Shown in pieces: positions 57,333 to 64,000 of a stretch of 64,000 nucleotides of DNA. Under the pieces are notes generated by a model that searched no databases, was not told the DNA's origin, and saw only the letters and a list, made by a program, of their open reading frames with translations. Each line of letters opens with the position of its first letter. Positions within the stretch are counted from its first letter, which is position 1. The DNA comes from Farysia itapuensis (lineage: Eukaryota > Basidiomycota > Ustilaginomycetes > Ustilaginales > Ustilaginaceae): the NCBI GenBank assembly GCA_023212645.1, contig JALBYC010000003.1:310001-374000 (forward strand), written 5' to 3'. A program made the position numbers and the translations under genes.

Positions 57333-59622
57333 ATGATCTCCCAGATCGCTGTCAAGGTACTTGGTCTCTATGTTGCTCTTGCGCTCTGCGCTCAAGGTGA
57401 GTGCTTCTTCGAAAAGATGTGTTGATAATAGACTGACAATTTTTCGACCGTCCTATGCAGCTTCTCGCATTCCCTATGGCAAGAGAGACCTCGTCAATGG
57501 CGCTTACGTTGACAAAGCCAGCGACCTGAGCGGACATGGCGACGCTTCGCCCGAGCATCACCTGTCTACTGTCTTTCCGAACAACAACGCCAAGAAGAAC
57601 GACATGATGGGCATCGGTCCTGAAATTCCCGGCGGCAACGGTCGAGGCAACGGAGGCGACATGTATCCACCCACTGACGCTCTGTACCTCGTCCTGGACG
57701 GAAAGCCAAAATCCAAGTGCATCTACGATATGAACACGTTTATTGAGTCGAACCTGAACTATGGCACGGACGGTGGTATTCTGGCGGAGATGATCCGCAA
57801 CCGCGCCTTTCAAGATGGAGCCGATGCTGTTTTCCGTGCTGGTGACAAGGATACGATCGGATCAGGATCACTAAGCGGCTGGCAGGCTGGTGGCAATGCC
57901 GCGCTTGAACTCGTATCTGACCATCCACTTTCATCGGCCCTGCCCAAATCTGCCAAGGTTCAGTGCAGTGACAAGACCAAGACGGGCACATTTGGAATCA
58001 AGAATCTTGGCTTCTTCGGCATGCCCGTGTCCAAGGACAACACATACACCGCCAGCTTCTTCATCCGTGGCGACGTGGCCAAGAAGTTCAACATTCGCGT
58101 CGGACTGTACAGCAACGACTTGACCGAGACTTGGGCGGAGGAGACCAGCTTCTTCCCAGTCGCCTCAGAGTGGCAGAACCTCACTGTGCATCTCAAGCCG
58201 ACAAAAGATGCCACGGACCTCAACAATGTCTTTGCCATCCTAGCAGACTGTGCTGATGCATCCGAGTTCCAGGTAAACCTTGTTTCGCTGTTCCCACCTA
58301 CGTTCGAAGGCTCTGTTGTGCGCAAAGATCTCGCTGACGAGTTGCTTGCCTTCAAGGCCAAGGCAATTCGATGGCCGGGTGGAAACGACCTGGTCGGTGC
58401 AAGCATCAATTCTCGCTTCCAGTGGAACAACACGCTTGGACCGCTGCAGAACCGACCGGGTCGCTTGGGCAACTGGCATGGATGGAACACGGACGGTCTC
58501 GGGGTAGTCGAGATGTACAACTTTATCTCCAGCATTGGTGCTCGACTCATTGTAGGACTCTGGGCTGGCGTAGATGCCAACGCCAACGCCGTTCCGGTGA
58601 AGGAGCTTGGTCCGTACATTCAGCAGCAGGTGGACTTTGCCCATTTCTTGCTCGACACTAGCGGACCTTTCAAGGAGATGCGAGTCAAGAACGGTGGACC
58701 GGCAGCTCCATACGATGTCCAGGCATTCTTGATCGGTAACGAAGGTCAGAGCAAGCCGAGCGTTGATTACCAGGTGCGATTCGACCTGCTTGTCGCCGCG
58801 CTCAAGAAGTCTTTTGCTGGACACAAGGGCTTTGACGAGATTGACTTGATCGCTTCCGCTCCCATCACCGTTCCTACTGGCTACAAGTACCGTGTTGATC
58901 TGCTCAATCTGCCTCTGTATGGAACTCCCGATGACTTTGTGCAAAAGTACCACATGTACGACACTGCTTCACGCACAAACAACACGGTGTACTACAACAT
59001 GGAGTTTTCCGTCATCAACTCGGGTATGGAGGCCAGTGACAATGTCTGGAATGGCCCCGGACGACTGCACCACAGTATCATGCAGGGCTCGCTGGCTGAA
59101 GCGGTGCTGATCTTGGGTATGGAGAACAACTGTGATATCGTGCGTGGCTCGGCTTACGCTCCCGAGTTCGCCAACGAGAGTGATGGTGACGCGGTCCAGT
59201 CTACTCCTGGTCTGCTCGAATTTGACACCACCAGGGTTGTGGGCTCGACTTCGTGGCTGGTGCAGAAGACGTTTGGCCAGCACCGACTGAGCCAAAACAT
59301 TGCCATTGACAAGGCCACAGTGCAAGACCTAGAGAGTCACAAAGTCTACGCTTCGGCCGGATTTGATGCGAACAACAACCTCGTTGTCAAGCTGGTCAAC
59401 TACAACGAGCACCCGGTTGACATCGTCATCAACACTGCCAATGATCCGCACACATTTGACTGTGCCATCCTTGCAGGCGACGGCCCGCTCTCGTCCAACA
59501 CGCTCGAGAAGGAAGAAGTGTCTGTCAAGAACGACTGTGGCACGGCAACCCTGAACGCAGGCAGTCTCAAGACTACGCTCAAGAAGTGGTCCTTTACCGT
59601 TTACACTATTCACTCCAAGTAA
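57333..59622 (+). CDS. Secreted GH51 alpha-L-arabinofuranosidase, two exons
   Basis: Exons are 57333-57396 and 57461-59622, with a 64-nt intron (GTGAGT...GCAG), giving 741 aa. The first exon encodes the signal peptide (VKVLGLYVALALCAQ). GH51 features follow: IRWPGGNDLVGASINSRFQW (in pieces), GRLGNWHGWNTDGLG, the acid/base Glu in FLIGNEGQ and a probable nucleophile Glu in YYNMEFSVINSG. GH51 enzymes release arabinose from arabinan and arabinoxylan of plant walls, consistent with a plant-associated fungus. The intron inside the signal-peptide region is supported by the clean frame on both sides and a CATAAAAG element about 60 bp upstream of the ATG. C-terminal beta-sandwich sequence is intact. 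Confidence 0.88.
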
Positions 59623-59719
59623 CGCTGCCCAGTTTTGTTCGCACTTGGCGCTATATAGCTCGCGAGACTTTTGTGCAATTGCATGCCGCTTCTTTAGTGC
59701 ACAAACTTGTGTTTGACAG

Positions 59720-59740
59720 GTGTGTGTGTGTGTGAGAGAG
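59720..59740 (+). repeat. GT/GA microsatellite
   Basis: A GTGTGTGTGTGTGTG run followed by GAGAGAG lies in the intergenic region between the arabinofuranosidase and EAF-like genes. Confidence 0.9.
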
Positions 59741-59862
59741 AATCAACAGCTCTCGAGCCAACATTGAGGCTCTTTGGACCCTGAATTGGATTGTATCAGT
59801 GCTGGTGGGAGGTGTGTTTTTTCCTTACCTTCTGGCCGTGTGCAAGTGCATATGCATGTGCA

Positions 59863-61332
59863 ATGAGCACCTCGCGCCGTCTGTACGATGTTGCCATCGA
59901 GCCTTCCCTAGCAGCGCTTCTACAGCCCCATTCACAAAGCAGCGCGTCCAGCACACACAGTGGCAAACTTCCTAGCCTTTTCGCCTTCTCGTACAACTTC
60001 AAGCCAGATTCAGCCGCCGATAGCACCCGAGGTGCGCTCTTTGTTCCCGGCCAGAATCAATCCGAGACTGCAGAGTTTCAGCTGGAGCTGGACCATGGCG
60101 AGTCTAATGAGAAAGACGGTCGTGAAGGTGCAAAGGGAAGCAAGTCTGCAAAGACGGACGGGGCATCGGCAAAACCTGCACATATCTTCTCGGGTCAACA
60201 ACTGCCGTCCAAAGCGCTCGACCTGGTCCTTGTTTGGGATGAAGAGAGCAGTACCTATCGTTTAGACCGCCTCGCTTCTTCCTTTGCGTTCAAAGCTGAG
60301 AGGCCCAGGACAACGTCCAGTAGCGAGGCCGTTCAGGTGTGGAACAAAGATGCGAAGCCGCCCAAGCGTAGAAAGACGGTAGCCCTCGTCGCAGGCACCG
60401 GTCCTGCTCTGACAAGATCCTCAGCTTCCAACACGCCGGCTCAGAGTCCTGGTCCGAGCTCACCTTTCTTGCGAGGTCGCACAGCCAATCGTGGTCAGCC
60501 GTCAAGATCAGCACCGGGAAAAGCAGCGCCTTCGCCCTACAGACGAGCCATGCACGTTGAGCCAGAGGTCTTCGAAGACACACCTCCTACCTCAGTTCGC
60601 ACTTCTCCTCAGTCACGACCTGTCAGCATTCCACGCAGTGCTCCCGCCGTCGACCGCAACAGCTCGGTAGCCACGGACGAAGAGCAGGGTGAGACCAGCC
60701 TGGAGAACGCTCTGGCTCTTCAACTTGAAAGCGAACTCGAACGAGAGCTAAGAAGCGCTGCGTCTGATTCCGAAGACGATCAAACGGAAGGCACGTCAAG
60801 GACACGTAACATGCAAGTGCCTGAGCCTCACTCACGCCTTCGAGACGATGGTCGATTCGGACAGGCAGATACGCCAAGAGCACACTCTCCAGAGCTCAAC
60901 GACTTCAAAGCAAGTACAAGCAGTCTTCGACAATCTCTTGCAAGCTCGCGTCTCAGAAATGCGCATCAACAGGATAGTACGACTCCGAGGGCTCGAGCGG
61001 ACGGTGCGAGCGCCTCTATCGGCCTTGGTCTGCTCGAGACTGGCGCTGACATCACCCCCAAGACTTCTCCACTCATAGACGCAGGTCTGGCCGATGACAC
61101 TGACACTGGAAAGGACGAAGGAGATGGAGAGGACGATGATCTTGACGACTTTGCCGCCGAACTGGATATGAGCCTGGCCGAGGATCCACCAACTTCCGCA
61201 GCTCGCGAACGACGGAGAAGCATACAGACGGGGATCACTAAGGCCACTTCGCAGCTTTCAAACAGTCAGCGCAGAGCCTACGGTCTGGGAGGACCGAGAC
61301 TGGAAGAAGAAGATCTCGAAGACAGTGATTAA
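59863..61332 (+). CDS. EAF (ELL-associated factor)-like transcription elongation protein, 489 aa
   Basis: The N-terminal 150 residues resemble the EAF domain: LFAFSYNFKPDSAADST, PGQNQSETAEFQLELDHGES, HIFSGQQLPSKALDLVLVWD, and EESSTYRLDRLASSFAFK, which mirrors the F-x-G-x-x-x-p-x-k-e-c-v-L-i-y-D...L-e-r-L pattern. EAF proteins partner ELL to stimulate RNA polymerase II elongation. The rest is Ser/Pro/Arg-rich and ends in acidic clusters (EGDGEDDDLDDFAAELD, LEEEDLEDSD), common for transactivation regions of EAF. The assignment is moderate because the domain is short and divergent. The start ATG at 59863 (MSTSRRLYDV) follows an open frame without a better start. Confidence 0.65.
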   Translation: MSTSRRLYDVAIEPSLAALLQPHSQSSASSTHSGKLPSLFAFSYNFKPDSAADSTRGALFVPGQNQSETAEFQLELDHGESNEKDGREGAKGSKSAKTDGASAKPAHIFSGQQLPSKALDLVLVWDEESSTYRLDRLASSFAFKAERPRTTSSSEAVQVWNKDAKPPKRRKTVALVAGTGPALTRSSASNTPAQSPGPSSPFLRGRTANRGQPSRSAPGKAAPSPYRRAMHVEPEVFEDTPPTSVRTSPQSRPVSIPRSAPAVDRNSSVATDEEQGETSLENALALQLESELERELRSAASDSEDDQTEGTSRTRNMQVPEPHSRLRDDGRFGQADTPRAHSPELNDFKASTSSLRQSLASSRLRNAHQQDSTTPRARADGASASIGLGLLETGADITPKTSPLIDAGLADDTDTGKDEGDGEDDDLDDFAAELDMSLAEDPPTSAARERRRSIQTGITKATSQLSNSQRRAYGLGGPRLEEEDLEDSD

Positions 61333-61629
61333 GTTGCATTCGTTACATGTATGAGAAATCTTACGGAGAGCCTCTGCTTGTTGAGCCTGATGCGCTACTT
61401 TGACAAGTCCTGAGGTGTTAACATAAGGTCTGGATGTCAGTCTCGCCTCGAGCGGCGGTGCGATTGCACTCGCATCTGAGATTGAGATGGAGGATAAGAC
61501 AAGTCTGACGTCCGCCAAATAGACCGGCAATTTGAGTTCTGACTGAAAGTAGAGCCGGCATGCAACCAAATAGACCCCCTTGCTACCTATTCACCAGTCG
61601 TCCACTTGCTATGCTTGGAGTCTGCTGTC
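61333..61629. other. Intergenic region before the zinc-cluster gene
   Basis: This is a 297-bp gap containing the 3' flank of the EAF-like gene and the leader of the Zn2Cys6 gene. No gene, repeat or TATA box was supported. Confidence 0.5.
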
Positions 61630-64000
61630 ATGACTGCTGCCTCTACATTGCCCGCTGACGTTCCGAGCCTAGTGCAGAGTCTAGGATCTGCACCTTCCTC
61701 GTCGAGGTCCGTGTCGAAACCCCGATCTTCTCCCGGCGGACAACTGAGTCCAAAGCAGTCCAGAATCTCAAAGGCCAACACTAGATCTGCCACAGAGACG
61801 CCGCAAAGGGAAGGTCGTCTGCCGGCGTGCGAGGAGTGCAGATCGCGGAAAGTCAAGTGTGACGCGCTCCTTCCCGTATGCACGCCTTGTCAGAAAAGTG
61901 GACGAGACTGCATCGGCCGCGATAAGGTCCCCAATGTTTCTCGCAGCCTGGTGTACGATCTTCAGCAAAAAGTCAAGGACCTGGAGAGCAGGTTAGCCCA
62001 AAGCGCACACCAGCCACGGAGCAAGAGGAGGCGCTTAGGCTCTCCAAGCACCGATTCCTCTAATGAGTCTTTGTCTTCCTCATCATCTCCGCCAGGGATG
62101 GACTCTCTCGAACCTACTCCGAATGATCTCATCCAGCAGAGTACAACCATCTTTGAGTCTCTTACCTCTGATCTTCCAACACCTTCGGAAGAAAGAAGAC
62201 CTTCAATGCTTCCGCGAAGCTCCTTCCAGACTCTGAATGACGATGAGGCTACGGCGCTTGCTGCTTTGACCAAGCATCACAGAGGTCGCAACATGTCGCC
62301 GACACGCATCAAGCGTCGGTCTTCCTCTAGCGCTTCCAGAAATCAAGCAGCTACATCCACGAGCCACAACAAAACGGAGGCACCATCGGGACACGAGTTT
62401 CCAGCAGATGCAGCATTGACGCCGCACATCAAGACGCGATCTGGACGCATGGTTTCCATCTCTGTGTACGAAAAGTCGTTCTTCGACCTGCTTATCTCCA
62501 AGTACCTCAACTACATGAACGGCGCTCTGCCCGTCTTCAATCAGCTCAAACTCCTGAAGATTGCAGCTCAGGTATACGAGGAAGACCGCCGCTTGCAAAC
62601 AGCTCTACACGCAGAAACCAACACCAGCGAGATGCCGCCTCCTCCGACGCCAGCAGAACGAGCTTCCCTCACAAGAAACCGCTACACGATCCTAATGGTG
62701 CTATCCATTGCACTCGCATCCCTTAGCCGCAGACATCACTACAGCTCAGATCTGCGAAAACTCGGTCACCAGTACTGGACAGAGGCTCAATCGCTTTTTC
62801 CCGCCTGTTTCCGGTGTCCCGATCTGGACAAGCTGAGAGCAACTCTGCTGCAACTTGAATACGCCTGTCTTGTCCCTACTGCAGGAAGCGTGTGGGAATT
62901 GTCTGGCGTGGCTATGCGCCTCGTCACAGAGCTCAACCTGCATTTCGATCGTGATTATGACTCTATCACGCAAGCCAGATTCGGCATTGAAACGCTCGAC
63001 ATGCGACGTCGACTCTTTTGGACAAGCTACTGTCTGGATCGTAGTCTAGCCGTGGCTCTTGCCCGTCCACCTGGCCTGTCTGATGCCTGGATCCACGTAC
63101 AGCTTCCAAGTCTGCTGTCGGATCAAGACCTGCTTCGACTCGAGAGTGACCCTTCGAGTGTGGTGACGGATCAGGTGGATCCGCTCAAGCAGACTTTCCG
63201 CGCTCATATTGCCCTCCGCCGTATCCAATCCGAGATTCTCTGTCGATTGCACAGCGTCAATCCGCGTGACTATGCGCTGGATGACCTCAACTCGATACCA
63301 ATGCGGCAATCGCTGGCTGTAGTGATGGACGTTGGACCGCCGACACCCAATGTAGAATGGCAGACACGCATGATGGCCAAGCTGAGCGAATGGAAAACCG
63401 ACTCTGTCCAGCCCAGGTCTACAACGCCGCCGAATGTAGACAAGACTGGGAGTGCAAGATCCGAGCTGCAGGCGTCAAATGCATCTCCGTTTGTCACGCA
63501 GGACTGGGTGGACCTCAACTACCATTTGTCCACCTCTTTGCTCTTCCGACCCTCGCCAAACAACCCTCGACCCGATCAGAACGGTCTGAGGCAGGCCTTT
63601 ATCGCATCTGGTCAAGCCATGAAGATCTACAAAAATATGCATCGCAACATGACGATCAATTTCCCCTGGCTCGCAACTCATCATCTCTTCATTTCGGGGC
63701 TGACCCATCTGAATTCGCTCGAGAAGCTGGCGCGGTATGGTATTCCGTGTCCGCAGCCGATTTACGAGGTGGTCTACAACGTGCAAGGCTGTGCGTCTAC
63801 TTTGCAAGCGCTTACTTCTCGCGATGACGGGTATGGGGCCAGGATTCGCGACACCTTTGACACGGCTTCTTCCGCTGTGCTCCGCAGTGTGCTCGACTCA
63901 TCTTCGCAACCGTCCACAGCTGCGTATTCCAATGGTATGAATGGCTTCTCGGCGTCTGGACGAGCTGCTTCTGCGGCTGGAAGGGATAGCATGGCTTTCG
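61630..64000 (+). CDS. Zn2Cys6 fungal transcription factor, truncated by the window edge
   Basis: The frame from the ATG at 61630 is open to the last base with no stop, so the gene continues beyond the window and at least 790 residues are seen. The zinc cluster is perfect: Cys67, Cys70, Cys77, Cys84, Cys87 and Cys94 in ACEECRSRKVKCDAL and LPVCTPCQKSGRDC, spaced 2-6-6-2-6. A short coiled coil (LVYDLQQKVKDLESRL) follows, which may dimerise the protein. Then comes a Ser/Pro-rich stretch and a fungal-specific transcription factor domain (FFDLLISKYLNYMNGALPVF, RRRLFWTSYCLDRSLAVALA, ARPPGLSD). Regulated genes are unknown; it may control neighbours such as the GH51 or the reductase, but only as a possibility. 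The last part is rich in Ser/Ala. Confidence 0.88.
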   Translation, partial: MTAASTLPADVPSLVQSLGSAPSSSRSVSKPRSSPGGQLSPKQSRISKANTRSATETPQREGRLPACEECRSRKVKCDALLPVCTPCQKSGRDCIGRDKVPNVSRSLVYDLQQKVKDLESRLAQSAHQPRSKRRRLGSPSTDSSNESLSSSSSPPGMDSLEPTPNDLIQQSTTIFESLTSDLPTPSEERRPSMLPRSSFQTLNDDEATALAALTKHHRGRNMSPTRIKRRSSSSASRNQAATSTSHNKTEAPSGHEFPADAALTPHIKTRSGRMVSISVYEKSFFDLLISKYLNYMNGALPVFNQLKLLKIAAQVYEEDRRLQTALHAETNTSEMPPPPTPAERASLTRNRYTILMVLSIALASLSRRHHYSSDLRKLGHQYWTEAQSLFPACFRCPDLDKLRATLLQLEYACLVPTAGSVWELSGVAMRLVTELNLHFDRDYDSITQARFGIETLDMRRRLFWTSYCLDRSLAVALARPPGLSDAWIHVQLPSLLSDQDLLRLESDPSSVVTDQVDPLKQTFRAHIALRRIQSEILCRLHSVNPRDYALDDLNSIPMRQSLAVVMDVGPPTPNVEWQTRMMAKLSEWKTDSVQPRSTTPPNVDKTGSARSELQASNASPFVTQDWVDLNYHLSTSLLFRPSPNNPRPDQNGLRQAFIASGQAMKIYKNMHRNMTINFPWLATHHLFISGLTHLNSLEKLARYGIPCPQPIYEVVYNVQGCASTLQALTSRDDGYGARIRDTFDTASSAVLRSVLDSSSQPSTAAYSNGMNGFSASGRAASAAGRDSMAF

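Overview
This window looks like nuclear DNA of a basidiomycete, most likely a smut fungus or relative (Ustilaginomycotina). The reasons are compact, mostly intronless genes about 100-500 bp apart on both strands, short 58-91 nt GT-AG introns, a moderately high GC content, and fungal families: a Zn2Cys6 regulator, an AP-1-like bZIP with a C-terminal DUF3425-type region, Exo70, Lsb5, PET191, Dpm2, CHY zinc finger and an NRPS-like reductase. No species is assigned, and no rRNA, convincing tRNA, transposon or CRISPR array was seen.

Layout. 0.6-8.2 kb: F-box-like protein; a protein-lysine methyltransferase divergent from a mitochondrial (methyl)isocitrate lyase; an acetoacetate-decarboxylase-like protein. 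8.7-13.5 kb: a small cell-wall GPI protein; a three-exon PET191/COA5 gene hidden in an apparent gap; a membrane-anchored alpha/beta hydrolase; a BTB protein. 14-20 kb: a run of enzymes (secreted PhoD phosphatase, PhzF-like isomerase, epoxide hydrolase, spliced homoserine-acetyltransferase-like hydrolase). 20.7-26.5 kb: Kre9/Knh1-like GPI protein; peroxisomal SCP2 protein divergent from an Ofd1/Tpa1 dioxygenase; CHY zinc finger; lipocalin-like protein. 26.9-38.7 kb: carnitine acetyltransferase; an unrecognised low-complexity protein; Lsb5; bZIP factor; Imp2-like peptidase; an unrecognised membrane protein. 38.9-48.6 kb: Dpm2; CNT nucleoside transporter; peroxisomal-type thiolase; Exo70; MsrA; LIM protein. 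48.7-64 kb: DHHC palmitoyltransferase; 7TM protein; HAD hydrolase; A-T-R adenylate-forming reductase; secreted GH51 arabinofuranosidase; EAF-like elongation factor; and a Zn2Cys6 factor running off the right edge.

How genes may work together. Several products bear on acyl-CoA metabolism: SCP2 with a PTS1, 3-ketoacyl-CoA thiolase, carnitine acetyltransferase and mitochondrial (methyl)isocitrate lyase. They are scattered, so a physical cluster is not claimed. Membrane traffic is also well represented (Exo70, Lsb5, DHHC enzyme). PET191, the Imp2-like peptidase and a possible long MsrA form point to mitochondria.

Spliced models were built by hand from GT/AG sites, reading-frame continuity and family motifs. 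Coordinates for spliced genes give the whole span from start codon to stop codon, and the exons are listed in the evidence. The most notable sequence observations are the hidden PET191 gene, initial coding exons of only 5, 9 and 12 nt in three genes, a perfect 31-bp tandem duplication that shifts the C-terminal frame of one gene, and short repeated motifs in two promoters.
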